In this document: positions 15,234-25,500 of the stretch, piece by piece
Numbering within the stretch: the first letter of the stretch is position 1
Layout of the letters: each line of letters begins with the position of its first letter
Source: an uncultured Uliginosibacterium sp.
GTDB taxonomy: Bacteria > Pseudomonadota > Gammaproteobacteria > Burkholderiales > Rhodocyclaceae
Assembly: GCA_945957295.1 (NCBI GenBank)
Contig: CAMFLH010000014.1
Coordinates: forward strand, 1 to 37,640
Length of the DNA: 37,640 nt
Direction: 5' to 3'
Made by a program: the position numbers and the translations under genes
Notes under the pieces: generated by a model
What the model was told of the DNA's origin: nothing
The model's input: the letters and a program-made list of their open reading frames with translations, nothing else
Database searches by the model: none

Positions 15234-18200
15234 TCAGGGCTTACCTACAAGCGCCAGCGGCACGCCGTACTGCACGAATGCGGCCCAGATGCGCGGGTCG
15301 CGGTTGCGTTCGCCGTGGGTGCCAGCAGCGAACTCACGCTTGGTGGCGTTGAGTGCAGCGACCAAGTCCAGCCCCGCGCGCGCGTGCTTCATGAAAGTCG
15401 GCATGAACAGCGCGGCACCTGCGTCGTCCACCGGCCATAGCGACATCACGGTGTTGGTGTTGCCGGCCAGCATGAAGGCGTAGGGCAAGCCCATCACGCC
15501 TTCGCCGGACTGACTGCGGCCGAGGCCGGTATCGCATGCCGAGAGCAGCACCAGATCGGATTTCAGGCGCAACGTGGTGATGTCGCTGTCGAGCAGGTAA
15601 GCCTGCTGCATGCCTTGCTGGGTGGAGAGCACCAGCGCGCTGCGCTGGTTGTCGGCAAAGCCGTGCGTGGCGAAGTGCAGCACGCGGAAATCGCGGATCT
15701 CGCCTTTTGCATCCAGATTGAGGAAGCGCGCGCGCGACGCATCGCCACCGCGCAGCGCCTTGGATGTGGCGAACAGCGGCGCCAGCGCTTCGGCCTCGCG
15801 CCGGGTGCCGGGCAGCGGGTTCCACCGCAGCGCGGCCATCCAGGCGGGCAGGTTTGCTTCATCGGTTGGCGGGCGCGCGTAGTCAGGGTCGGCGACCGAC
15901 AGCAGCGCGGGTTGGGCTGCGCGCGATTGCGCCGCACGGCGACTCAGCTCCGCATGCACGGCGAGCGATTGCACATAGGCCACGTCGATCATGTCCAGCA
16001 CCTGTCGGTCGCCTGCCCACAATGTTTCGAAGGGCAGGAAGGCGAGCGGGCCGTCGGGGCTGATTGTCAGGCGTTTCGCACTGGTCCAATCGGTCTGCAT
16101 CGGCGCGAGAAGCAGCGCATACAGTGCTTCGCCGATCTCCTTGATCGATTGCACGCGTAAGCCGTCTTGCGGCGCCACCGCCTGCGCCACGTAGCTGCCG
16201 TCTGCCAAGCGCCACACCGGCACCCCCTTCAGGCGCAGGCCGTCGCCGGCGTCGGGTAGGGCGTCGGCGCGCCGTGCCCCGCGGCTCGTGGCGCTGCCTG
16301 CCATCAAGAGCTCGCGATACAGCGCAATGCTTGCTTCCTGGGCGGTGCTGAGCGCGATGTAGCGGCTGCGCACACTGTGCGGGGCTTGCCCGTTCGCGGC
16401 GTCGGTCTTGATCGATGCGAGGCTGGCGACATAGCCGCCGGGGACTTGCAGCCAGCTCAGGTAGGCCTCGTCGGCGCCGAGCGAGTCGGTCTCGGTCTTC
16501 AGGAAAACGTTCTGCGAGTTGGTGTCGAGCGTGTTGAGTGCGCCGATACCGAGCGTGCCGAGCCAGGCTTTCTCCTTGTCGTTGCCGTAGAGCTTTCGTG
16601 TTGCGAGGGCCTCGAGCCGACGCAGATCGGCCAGCGACACCAGTTGCTCGCCCCACGGCGCGGCTTGCCGAAGCACCGTATAGCGCCAGTCGGCCTGCGG
16701 CGGCTGGCCGAGCGATGCGAGGGTATTGCGGCACTGCTGTGCCTGCGCAAGCTGCGCCGCATGCTCGGCGTCCGCCTGCGCGTCATGCACATCGGCGAGC
16801 TGGCGCGCGAGGCTTTCCAACCGCAGGCGGCGTAGCAGCGTCTGCGCGCGCAGGCCTTCCACCTGCGAGATCGGCAGCGCGATGCCCAGTTCGGTGGATA
16901 CGCGGGCGACGGTACGATGCAGGGCATCGAAGCGGTTGTAGTTGGCCTGCGTGGTGACCGAGGCCTGGCGATCGGCGCCAGCGGCGATCAGCAGGCGTTG
17001 CTGCAAGGCGCTCAGCAGCGCGAAGCCCCGCGACTTGAATGCAGGGTTACGGATCAGTGTCATCGCGGCGGCCCAGGCCATCTGCAGATCCGCTTCCAAC
17101 ATCGTGTGTTCCGGCTGGTCGAAGCGCTGCTGTTGCGCCTTGCCCACGGCGGCGATACGAGACGCGTCCTTGCCGGTGAGTGCGAGCAGCTGGCGCAACT
17201 GATCAAGGCGGTAGCGCAGGCACTCCCCCGTCGCTTCACAGCTGGCGATGCCGAGTGTCAGCGTCTGGCGCAGCGCGGTGAGGGTGGTGTCGTCTGGCGC
17301 CGGCGCTTGCAGCGTGTCGCTGGCGTATTCGAACAGTGCTTGCGTATAGGGGCAGCCGTCGGCGACCAGCGCGCGCAAGCGCTTGTTGGTATCGGTCGCG
17401 TTGCCGCTCTCGACATGCTGGCGGGCGATATCGACGCGCAGTTGTTCGCTGCGGGCAGGACAGCTCGTTTGTGCGGGCTGCGCGGCGATCATCGCATCCC
17501 ATGCGCGGGCGGCGTCGCCATCATTCAGTCGCCATGACAAGCGCGCCATGTAGCTCGCGGCAACCAGCGGGAAGGGCGCTTCCGGCGTTTTCAGCGCTGT
17601 GAAGATCGCACTGAGCCAACCATCGCGGGCGCCATCCAGCTGTGAGGTGGCTTCGAAGTAGCGTGCCGACATCCAGGCTGGCAGTTCCGGCAGTTCGGCC
17701 AGCGTGGACGCGGAGGGTTGCTCGTCGCGACTCTTCAGCCATGCGAGGTATTGCGTGCGCTGGCCCTGATAGCGGTTGTAGTAGTGCACGAAGGGCGCAT
17801 CGCGCCCGAGCTGGGCCCACAGTGCTGCAGCGTGGTGCGCGCGCTGCGAGAGCCCGCAAACCGCGAAGGCGGCATCGGGCGGACTTTGCATGCACAGATC
17901 TGAAATCGCGCTCTGGGTTGCAGCGCCGACCAGGGAATAGGCGGCATCGCCAGCTTCGCGCAGCGCACGGTCCATCGCCCTGATCTGCGCGGCGAGCAGC
18001 GGGCCGCAGGTGTCACGCTGGGCGGCGCAGGCTTCCTCGAAGGCGTGCGCCTTTTCGCTCCAGTAGCGCGGTGTCAGCTCGTTCTTGCCATTGGCTTCCA
18101 GCCAATGCATCGAATGCGCGTTCGGTAGCACGGTTTCGTAATCGACCAGCGCATCGCGCAGCAGCCGCGGCAAGTCACCCTGCGCCTGCGTGGCTGGCGC

Positions 18201-18296
18201 GAGCGGAATGTGCGGCAAGGCGTCGGCGGCGATTGCGGCCTGGGCCAGCGCAAGTGCGCAGGCTCCGAGGGCTTGGAGCAGATGGCGTCGTTTCAT
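15234..18296 (-). CDS. Exported CHAT-domain (caspase-like) protein
   Basis: The 1020-residue product starts with a signal peptide (RRHLLQALGACALALAQAAIA, cleavage near residue 25), then about 650 residues of mostly helical sequence of TPR-like character, and a C-terminal CHAT domain from about residue 690. The CHAT catalytic dyad is present: His878 in HFATHGF and Cys921 in LLSACDTGLG, followed by GLPYAFMLAGNTNTVMSLWPVDD and the closing IWAAFVQYGVPLAL. CHAT proteins are caspase-like cysteine peptidases (separase relatives); TPR-CHAT proteins in type III-E CRISPR are the best-studied. Here the signal peptide places it in the periplasm or outside, where it more likely acts on envelope or foreign proteins. 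No partner with a protease-substrate look is adjacent except the small protein at 18358-18786. The start has no strong ribosome binding site. Confidence 0.9.
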   Translation of the reverse strand: MKRRHLLQALGACALALAQAAIAADALPHIPLAPATQAQGDLPRLLRDALVDYETVLPNAHSMHWLEANGKNELTPRYWSEKAHAFEEACAAQRDTCGPLLAAQIRAMDRALREAGDAAYSLVGAATQSAISDLCMQSPPDAAFAVCGLSQRAHHAAALWAQLGRDAPFVHYYNRYQGQRTQYLAWLKSRDEQPSASTLAELPELPAWMSARYFEATSQLDGARDGWLSAIFTALKTPEAPFPLVAASYMARLSWRLNDGDAARAWDAMIAAQPAQTSCPARSEQLRVDIARQHVESGNATDTNKRLRALVADGCPYTQALFEYASDTLQAPAPDDTTLTALRQTLTLGIASCEATGECLRYRLDQLRQLLALTGKDASRIAAVGKAQQQRFDQPEHTMLEADLQMAWAAAMTLIRNPAFKSRGFALLSALQQRLLIAAGADRQASVTTQANYNRFDALHRTVARVSTELGIALPISQVEGLRAQTLLRRLRLESLARQLADVHDAQADAEHAAQLAQAQQCRNTLASLGQPPQADWRYTVLRQAAPWGEQLVSLADLRRLEALATRKLYGNDKEKAWLGTLGIGALNTLDTNSQNVFLKTETDSLGADEAYLSWLQVPGGYVASLASIKTDAANGQAPHSVRSRYIALSTAQEASIALYRELLMAGSATSRGARRADALPDAGDGLRLKGVPVWRLADGSYVAQAVAPQDGLRVQSIKEIGEALYALLLAPMQTDWTSAKRLTISPDGPLAFLPFETLWAGDRQVLDMIDVAYVQSLAVHAELSRRAAQSRAAQPALLSVADPDYARPPTDEANLPAWMAALRWNPLPGTRREAEALAPLFATSKALRGGDASRARFLNLDAKGEIRDFRVLHFATHGFADNQRSALVLSTQQGMQQAYLLDSDITTLRLKSDLVLLSACDTGLGRSQSGEGVMGLPYAFMLAGNTNTVMSLWPVDDAGAALFMPTFMKHARAGLDLVAALNATKREFAAGTHGERNRDPRIWAAFVQYGVPLALVGKP

Positions 18297-18357
18297 TGCG
18301 GTGGGCCAGAGCGTGACGGGGCGAGTATGCCCGCTGCGCGCGCGGTGTGGCGCGGGT

Positions 18358-18786
18358 TCAGTCGCGCCCGCAGAGCGCGCGGCGCCAGCGCCGGAGTACG
18401 GCGCGCGTACCGGTCAGGTGTCGCCAGTCCGGCACCTCGCCACTGGCGAGCAGTTGCCTGGCCTCGGCTTCGTCGAGCCAGGCCAGCTCCAGCGTGTACG
18501 GGGCGGAGAACTGGATCGCCTCGCCGAATTTCTCGATCGTGCGGAAGGCGCGGCAGGGGTAGCTCGCGCGGCGGCGACCCTGCGCGATGAAATGCAGGAA
18601 CTCGGCGCCGAAATGTGCATCGGCGCGGCAGTCGAGCGCGTCGATGACGATTCGGGTGTCGAGTTGGGTTGGTTCGCGCAGCACCCCCGCGGCGACGCAG
18701 GTCGCTTGCTGTGTCACGCGGAACGCGACGCGGCCGCTGGCGAGTGCATTGCGCCAGTCGTCAGGTTTGAAGCTGGGTATCGGCAT
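18358..18786 (-). CDS. Hypothetical protein next to the CHAT gene
   Basis: The 142-residue product (start MPIPSFKPDDWRNAL) has no signal peptide or membrane segment. It reads as a compact soluble protein with strands in the middle (LDTRIVIDALDCRADAHFG, FLHFIAQGRRRASYPCRAF) and a basic tail (RAVLRRWRRALCGRD). I do not recognise the family. It is read in the same direction as the CHAT gene, 61 bases upstream of it, so the two may share a transcript. Confidence 0.6.
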   Translation of the reverse strand: MPIPSFKPDDWRNALASGRVAFRVTQQATCVAAGVLREPTQLDTRIVIDALDCRADAHFGAEFLHFIAQGRRRASYPCRAFRTIEKFGEAIQFSAPYTLELAWLDEAEARQLLASGEVPDWRHLTGTRAVLRRWRRALCGRD

Positions 18787-18858
18787 TGCAGGTCCATCGC
18801 AGAGAGAGTTCAGCGATGAGACGACGCGCGCGGTGCGATGTCAGGCCGCGCCCGGTGT

Positions 18859-19269
18859 TCAGGTATCCGAGGCCGTGGCGCGAGCCTTTTGGGCTGCGGC
18901 GAGGAGCAGGCGTACCAGCACGAATGCATTGGCGAGCGCGCCAAAACTGGTGATGGCCAGTTGCGTGGCGCTGCGCAGTTGGCCGCCACCGAGGCCCAGC
19001 CCGCCCAGCGTGAGGTGGCCGAATACCAGCATCCACGCGGCGCACAGCAGCATCACGAGCCACCCGCGGGCGCGCGGATCGGCGAGCGTGTCGGGGGCGA
19101 GAAAGAGGCCGATCTGTGTTGCCAGCGCGAAGGCGCCGACGAGCGCGATCTGCAGCGCGCTGAGCGGATCTTTTTCGACCGCCGCGCCAAACTTCAGCAC
19201 CACGAAAGCAACCGCTGCGGCAAGGATCAGGCCGCTCGTGACGGCAAACACGGTGAAGGGGCGGGGCAT
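18859..19269 (-). CDS. Small inner-membrane protein, four helices
   Basis: The start at 19269 (MPRPFTVFAVTSG) was preferred to the longer frame from 19395, whose first 42 residues are low-complexity. The 136-residue product has four hydrophobic segments: FAVTSGLILAAAVAFVVLKF, IALVGAFALATQIGLFL, WLVMLLCAAWMLVFGHL and TSFGALANAFVLVRLLLAAA. No catalytic or transport motif was recognised. It lies upstream of the hypothetical protein and CHAT gene on the same strand. Confidence 0.65.
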   Translation of the reverse strand: MPRPFTVFAVTSGLILAAAVAFVVLKFGAAVEKDPLSALQIALVGAFALATQIGLFLAPDTLADPRARGWLVMLLCAAWMLVFGHLTLGGLGLGGGQLRSATQLAITSFGALANAFVLVRLLLAAAQKARATASDT

Positions 19270-19490
19270 GGCAGCGTGTGCGGGGGGATGACGGCCGCAT
19301 TGTGCCCGATGCGAGGCCTCGCCAAGGGCAGCATGGGCGCCGTGTTCAGCACTTCTGCCCGCCGAGTGTGAAATCCGGCCGCGCTTGCCGCTCACTCAAA
19401 GGCGAACGGGCCTGATCTTTTGGCGCGAGAATGCGTCCAACCGGATAGAGGCCGCCGCGACGGCCGTGACCCGGACAGGAAGGCGACACC

Positions 19491-20006
19491 ATGTTCAAAC
19501 TTTTCGATGTACTCAAGCGCAGCATCGGCGGCGCGCCGCAGGCGCACCCCCCGCAGGCCCCGGCCGCGGTGATGCCTGCCGCACCGTGGAATACCGAAAG
19601 CGACTTCGTCCATGAGGATCAGTTCGAGCTTGGCACGCTGATCGCGCTGTTCCGCCGCGTGATGCTCAGCTTCGAGATCGACGGCGATTCGCTGGTGGTC
19701 GAGACCGAATCCGCGCATGTGCGGGTGATGATCGATACCGATCGCAAGATTCTGGTGATGCGCACGCTGTATCGCTTCCGCGAAGCCAGCGAACACGAGG
19801 CGCGCCTGCGCCTGGCCAACCGCCTCAACGCCTCGCTGATCCTGGTGCGTTTTTCGGTGGTGGATGACGACATGCTGTACGCCGACTACTGCCTGCTCTA
19901 TCAGCGCGGGCTGCCCGCTTTCCACATCGTCAACAGCCTGCGCCGCTTCGCACTGGTGGCCCGCAACGGCCTGCGCGAGTGCGACAGCGAAGACCTGATC
20001 GCCTGA
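19491..20006 (+). CDS. YbjN-like protein
   Basis: The start at 19491 follows AGGAAGG. The 171-residue cytoplasmic product matches the YbjN family from about residue 45 on: IALFRRVMLSFEIDGDSLVV, then VRVMIDTDRKILVMRTLYRF, EARLRLANRLNASLILVRFS and LYADYCLLYQRGLPAFHIVN. The fold is shared with type III secretion chaperones. YbjN in E. coli affects motility and stress responses but has no defined reaction. It is a single gene, meeting the DUF900-type gene tail to tail three bases away. Confidence 0.85.
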   Translation: MFKLFDVLKRSIGGAPQAHPPQAPAAVMPAAPWNTESDFVHEDQFELGTLIALFRRVMLSFEIDGDSLVVETESAHVRVMIDTDRKILVMRTLYRFREASEHEARLRLANRLNASLILVRFSVVDDDMLYADYCLLYQRGLPAFHIVNSLRRFALVARNGLRECDSEDLIA

Positions 20007-20009
20007 GGC

Positions 20010-21152
20010 TTACTGCGCCGGCGCCGGACGCACCACCGGCTTGAAGCGGAAGAAGCGGCCCACTTCGCTGCGCCGTGCCTCCAGCCAGGTCCGCTGTTCG
20101 GCCGGGCCCTTGTCGGCGATCACTTCCACCAGGTCCGCGACGACCGAATCGCCGTCGGCGTAGTAGGAATGCCCCAACAAGTCGGTCGCGACATCGCTTG
20201 CATCGATCGAGTCCATGCCCGGCATCAGCACCAGCGGGTCGGCCGCGCCCAGCCGGGCGGCCTGGTGCACCGCCTTCGATGCCTTCAAGGCGATGTCGTT
20301 GGACGAGGCGTACAGCGTCAGGCGATTGTCGGGCTGTACCAGGGCGGGCGCGATCTGCGTGCGGAACACCTCGGCGTCGATGTCCGGTGCCATCAGCATG
20401 ATCTGGCGGAAGCGCGAGCGGAGATCCGGCCGTTCGGTGAACAGATCGGCCAGGGCGCCAGCGGTGGCGCGGGTACCCATGCTGTGCGCCAGCACATAGA
20501 TCGTCTCGGCATCCAGGCGCTCGGCGAGGTCGCGGAAGAAGTCGCGCATCAGCGGCTGGCTCTTCGCGACCGAACGCTCATCCTCGCCATAGCCCAGCAG
20601 TGAGTTCTGCGACGGCCAGCTGTAGAACAGCGGCACGCCCTGGAATCCGATGTCGTAGCTGATCTGCGCGGTGCGGCGCGCGGCGTCTTCAAAACCGGTG
20701 TTGTAGCCATGCACGAACACCAGCGCATGACGCGAGCCGGCTTCGTCGATTTCGCCTGCGATGGCGTCGAGGAAGCGCTTGCGATCCATCGGCTTCACCG
20801 ACAGCAGCATCACATGCTTCTCGGGGTCCTGGTGGAATTCGAGCAGCCAGGGGTTGGGGCCTTCCAGCTCGCCCATACGGTGGTCGCGCGGGATGCTGAC
20901 TTCGGCGCTGCCGTAGCTGACGGTGTCCGAGTACGTGGTGCCGAAGGCCTGCGCCGGCGTGCTGCCGTCGCCCGGCGCGCGGTTGGTACCGAAGTGCACC
21001 AGCACGCGCTTGTAGTTGGGTTCCTTGCCCCGCATCACCTGCGTGTCGTCGGGTTTGGGCGGCTGGACCTGGGTGGTCTCGCACGCCGCCAGCAAGGTGA
21101 GGCCGGCAAGGGCGAGTGTCTGGAGCAGGGTGCGAGCGTAGGTCTGCGGCAT
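20010..21152 (-). CDS. Lipoprotein alpha/beta hydrolase of the DUF900 type
   Basis: The 380-residue product has a lipoprotein signal (ALAGLTLLAAC, Cys24). The hydrolase core includes VHFGTNRAP, the oxyanion segment LVFVHGYNTGFEDAARR (HG at 148-149), FYSWPS, and the nucleophile elbow VLAHSMGTRA (Ser224; the first Gly of GxSxG is Ala, as is usual in this family), then an Asp in MLMAPDID. Family members are secreted esterase-like proteins without known substrate. It is the last gene of a minus-strand group with the zinc-ribbon and exported proteins upstream (42-base gap). Confidence 0.85.
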   Translation of the reverse strand: MPQTYARTLLQTLALAGLTLLAACETTQVQPPKPDDTQVMRGKEPNYKRVLVHFGTNRAPGDGSTPAQAFGTTYSDTVSYGSAEVSIPRDHRMGELEGPNPWLLEFHQDPEKHVMLLSVKPMDRKRFLDAIAGEIDEAGSRHALVFVHGYNTGFEDAARRTAQISYDIGFQGVPLFYSWPSQNSLLGYGEDERSVAKSQPLMRDFFRDLAERLDAETIYVLAHSMGTRATAGALADLFTERPDLRSRFRQIMLMAPDIDAEVFRTQIAPALVQPDNRLTLYASSNDIALKASKAVHQAARLGAADPLVLMPGMDSIDASDVATDLLGHSYYADGDSVVADLVEVIADKGPAEQRTWLEARRSEVGRFFRFKPVVRPAPAQ

Positions 21153-21194
21153 CGGGCTTCAGTGGGTATCGAGATCAGGGGGATGCGGGGGCGC

Positions 21195-21938
21195 TCAGCC
21201 GCCCGCCACGTCTTTCAAACCGGTTGCGATCGAGGCGAGCGTGGTGCCGGCCGCCATCGCGGCGGCCATCAGTTTCTGCAGCGCTTCGACCTGGCCGTGC
21301 AGGCGCTCCGGGTTCAGGGTGCGGCTGTTGATCATGCCGGCCGCCTTGATCAGCATTGCGTGCTGGCGCAGCTCGCTGCGCTGGAGCGTACCGCGCTGCC
21401 GGCCGATGATCATGCCGGTGGCAAAGCTCATCGTGATGCTGGTGGCGTATTGCAGGAACTCCTGCCATTCGTGCCAGTTCGCAGGGAACACCGGGGTATG
21501 GTCGATCATTGCGACCACCGCGCTCATCAGCAGCACGGCAAGCAGCGCCATCGCCGCGCCGCCAGCCAGCACTGGCCCGAAGCGGCGGTTGCTGCCGCGC
21601 AGCGCGAAGTAACCGAATGGCAGCGGAATGAACAACGAGGCCACGCGCAGCCACAGCGTCGGCAGGTCGAACCACACGACGATCGTGAAATGTGCGGCGA
21701 GCAGCAGCACCAGCGGCGCGATCCACGGCCACCAGCCGCCCGCGGCCTCGGCGGCGGCGTCCGCGGGCGTTTCGGTAACGGGCGTCAGCGCATCAAGGCG
21801 CAGCTTCTGCTCGGCGACTTCCGCTTCCAGCGCGCCGATGCGTTCCAGCAGCGACTTGAACAGGTAGAGGTCGCGGGTGCAGTGCGGGCAGGCCAGCGCG
21901 GCGGCGTCAATCTCGCTGACGCAGTAGGGGCACTTCAT
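21195..21938 (-). CDS. Zinc-ribbon inner-membrane protein
   Basis: The 247-residue product opens with a zinc ribbon (Cys3, Cys6, Cys17, Cys20), then a short coiled coil (LLERIGALEAEVAEQKLRLD), then about three to four membrane segments (APLVLLLAAHFTIVVWF, WLRVASLFIPLPFGYFAL, GGAAMALLAVLLMSAVVAM, ITMSFATGMIIG) and a helical tail (LHGQVEALQKLMAAAMAAG). No family name was recognised. Its ATG overlaps the stop of the preceding gene by four bases, so translation is coupled. Confidence 0.78.
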   Translation of the reverse strand: MKCPYCVSEIDAAALACPHCTRDLYLFKSLLERIGALEAEVAEQKLRLDALTPVTETPADAAAEAAGGWWPWIAPLVLLLAAHFTIVVWFDLPTLWLRVASLFIPLPFGYFALRGSNRRFGPVLAGGAAMALLAVLLMSAVVAMIDHTPVFPANWHEWQEFLQYATSITMSFATGMIIGRQRGTLQRSELRQHAMLIKAAGMINSRTLNPERLHGQVEALQKLMAAAMAAGTTLASIATGLKDVAGG

Positions 21939-22393
21939 TTCGCGATGTCCAGCTTCAGCAGGGTTTCGGTTTCACGGCCCTCGTTGTCCGACACGCGCAG
22001 GCGGATCGGGTGCAGGCCGGGCGGCATGCGCACATCGGTCAGTTCGATGCCGTCGGCGCTGAGTCCGGCGCGCGCCCGCGGCAGCAGGTCCACCGGCGGC
22101 GTGCTGAGGTAGGTCATTTCCACCGTTTTCGGATCGATCTTTGCGCCGCCGCGGGCCTTGAACGCGATCTTGAGTTTCAGCGGTGTCGCCAGCGCCTTGG
22201 CATCGGGTGCCGGCGAGACTTGCGTGACGCTCGGGCCGCGCGTGATGCCGCGCATGGTCGGGATCTCGGCGGCCGGGCGTGCAGCCTCTTCGACGGTGAT
22301 GAGGTCCAGCGCGCGGGCCTCGGCGGTGGCGAGGACGGCGGCGGTGATGAGCAGGTAGCGCAGGGCGTGGCGTCGGGTCGGGGCGGTCGTCAT
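21935..22393 (-). CDS. Exported protein, first gene of the unit divergent from dnaE
   Basis: The 152-residue product starts with a signal peptide (RRHALRYLLITAAVLATAEARA). The mature part contains an Ig-like/bacterial-surface segment (VTQVSPAPDAKALATPLKLKI, then KIDPKTVEMTYLS and MPPGLHPIRLRVSDNEGRE), suggesting one beta-sandwich domain. Periplasmic location is likely. It overlaps the zinc-ribbon gene by four bases and shares a 139-bp spacer with dnaE. Confidence 0.7.
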   Translation of the reverse strand: MTTAPTRRHALRYLLITAAVLATAEARALDLITVEEAARPAAEIPTMRGITRGPSVTQVSPAPDAKALATPLKLKIAFKARGGAKIDPKTVEMTYLSTPPVDLLPRARAGLSADGIELTDVRMPPGLHPIRLRVSDNEGRETETLLKLDIAK

Positions 22394-22532
22394 GTCGGGG
22401 TCCTGTTCTTTTCGGCCAGTGCTTGCGCTTGGACGAAGCCGAGAATGTAACGTAAGGGTGGCGTGCGCGGCAGCGGCACACGCATGGCGGGAATGTGAAG
22501 GATTGATTCGCCGGTACAGGTAAAATTGCGGG

Positions 22533-25500
22533 ATGACTTCCGCCGCACCCGCCCCGCATCAACCCGCCTTTGTTCACCTGCGCATGCATACCGAGTTCTC
22601 GATCGAGGACGGTATCGTGCGGATCGACGACGCCATCAAGGCCGCCGCGGCCGATGGCATGCCGGCGCTCGGCATTTCGGACCTTGCCAACCTGTTCGGC
22701 ATGGTCAAGCATTACAAGGGCTGCCGTGGTGCGGGGATCAAGCCGGTGGCGGCGGTGGATGCCTGGATCACCAACGACGCGGACCGCGAGAAACCCTTCC
22801 GCGTGATGCTGATCTGCAAGCACCGCGCAGGCTACGGCCAGTTGTGCGAGTTGGTGACCAAGTCCTTTCTCGACAACCAGCACCGCGGCCGCGCCGAGAT
22901 GCGCAAGGAGTGGTTCGAGAACGGCGCCGCATCGGGCCTGATCTGCCTTTCCGGCGCGATGCTGGGCGACGTGGGTGCCGCGATCGCCGCCGGCAACACC
23001 GAATCCGCACGTCGCCTGCTGGGCGACTGGTCGCGTTTGTTCCCCGACAGCTTCTACGTCGAGGTGCAGCGTGCCGGCCACCCCGGCACCGAGAGTTACA
23101 TCCGTCAGGCCGTTGCGCTCGCCGCCGAGCTGGACCTCCCGGTGGTCGCGACGCACCCGATCCAGTTCCTCAAGCGTGAAGACTTCAAGGCGCATGAGGC
23201 GCGCGTGTGCATTGCACAGGGCTATGTGCTGGCCGACACGCGCCGACCCAAGCACTTCACAGAGGAACAGTACTTCAAGACCCAGGCGGAGATGGCGGCG
23301 TTGTTCGCCGACATGCCCGAGGCGCTGGAGAACTCGGTCGAGATTGCGCGCCGCTGTTCGCTGACGATCACGCTGGGCAAGAACTTCCTGCCACAGTTCC
23401 CGACGCCCGAGGGCATGACGCTGGACGACTTCCTGGTGTCGGAAGCCAAGAAGGGCCTGGAAGACCGCCTGCGCGAGCTGTACCCGAAGGAAGAAGATCG
23501 CGAACGCGAACGCCCGCGCTACGAGGCGCGGCTGAAGTTCGAGACCGACACCATCATCCAGATGGGTTTCCCGGGCTACTTCCTGATCGTTGCGGACTTC
23601 ATCCAGTGGGGCAAGAACAACGGTGTCCCGGTGGGGCCGGGGCGGGGTTCCGGTGCGGGTTCGCTGGTAGCCTACTCGCTGAAGATCACCGACATCGACC
23701 CGACCGCGTATGCGCTGCTGTTCGAGCGATTCCTGAACCCCGAGCGGGTGTCGATGCCTGACTTCGACATCGACTTCTGCCAGGACAACCGCTACCGCGT
23801 GATCGAATATGTGCGCGAGCGCTACGGCAAGGAGGCCGTGAGCCAGATCGCGACCTTCGGCACCATGGCCTCGAAGGCGGTGGTGCGCGACGTTGGCCGT
23901 GTACTCGATCTGCCCTACGGCTTGTGCGACCGCCTCTCGAAGGCGATTCCGGTGGTGCAGAACAAGCCGGTGTCGCTGGAAGAGGCGCTGGAGCAGGAGC
24001 CCTCGATCAAGGAAATGATGGACGACCCGGGCGACGGCGAATCCATCCGCGAGCTGTGGGAACTGGCGCTGCCGCTTGAAGGCATGACGCGCGGCGTCGG
24101 CATGCACGCCGGCGGTGTGCTGATCGCGCCGGGCAAACTCACCGACTTCTGCCCGCTCTACATTGCCGACGGTGAAGACGCCACGCCGGTGTCGCAGTAC
24201 GACAAGGACGACGTGGAGCAGGTCGGCCTGGTGAAGTTCGACTTCCTCGGCCTGCGAAACCTCACCATCATCAAGCTCGCGCTTGAGTACGTTGAGCGCC
24301 TGACGGGCGAGAAGGTCGACCTGATGTCGCTCGGCTTTGGCGACCCGGCGGCCTACCAGATCCTGAAAGACGCGAACACCACCGCGATCTTCCAGGTGGA
24401 ATCGGACGGCATGAAGAAGCTTCTGAAGAAGCTCGGGCCCGACCGTTTCGAAGACATCATCGCTGTGCTCGCGCTCTACCGCCCGGGCCCGCTTGGCTCC
24501 GGCATGGTGGATGACTTCATCCTGCGGAAAAAAGGTCAGCAGGCGATCGACTACTACCACCCGGCGCTTGAAGGCTGCCTGTCGCCGACCTACGGCGTGA
24601 TCGTGTATCAGGAACAGGTGATGCAGATCTCGCAGATCATCGGGGGATACACCCTCGGTGGTGCGGACATGCTGCGCCGTGCGATGGGCAAGAAGAAGCC
24701 GGAGGAAATGGCCAAGCACCGCGAGACGATCGCGGAGGGCGCAAAGAAACAGGGCTACGACCCGGAGCTCGCCGAGCGCCTGTTCGACCTGATGACCAAG
24801 TTCGCGGAGTACGGCTTCAACAAGTCGCACACCGCCGCGTATGCCGTCGTCACCTATCACACCGCATGGCTCAAGGCGCACCACTGCGCGGCCTTCATGG
24901 CCGCCACCATGTCGGCGGATATGGACAACACCGACACGGTGAAGATCTTCTTCGAAGACACCGTGGCCAACGGCATCAAGGTGCTGCCGCCGGACGTGAA
25001 CGCCTCGAACTACCGCTTCGAGCCGACCGACGCGAAGACCATCCGCTACGGCCTGGGTGGCGTGAAGGGCGTTGGCGAACCGGCGGTGAACGCGATCCTC
25101 GCGGCGCGCAAAGAGGGCGGCCCGTTCAAGGATCTGTTCGATTTCTGCAAGCGAGTGGACCGCCGTGCGGTGAACCGCCGCGTCGTTGAGGCCTTGATCC
25201 GCGCTGGCGCATTCGACACCTCCGACACCCATCGCGCACGCCTGATCGCCTCGGTCGGCATCGCGATGGAGGCGGCCGAACAGGCCGCCGCCAACGCCGC
25301 CCAGGTGGGCCTGTTCGACGCACCGGAGCACGCCGAATCGCAGGCGATCCAGTACGTCGAAGCGCGCCCCTGGAAGGAGCGCGAGCAGTTGATGGAGGAG
25401 AAGACCGCGATCGGTTTCTTCCTCTCCGGCCATCCCTACAACGCCTTCAAGGCGGAGGTGGCCCGTTTCATCCGCAAACCGCTCGCGCGGCTCGAACCGC

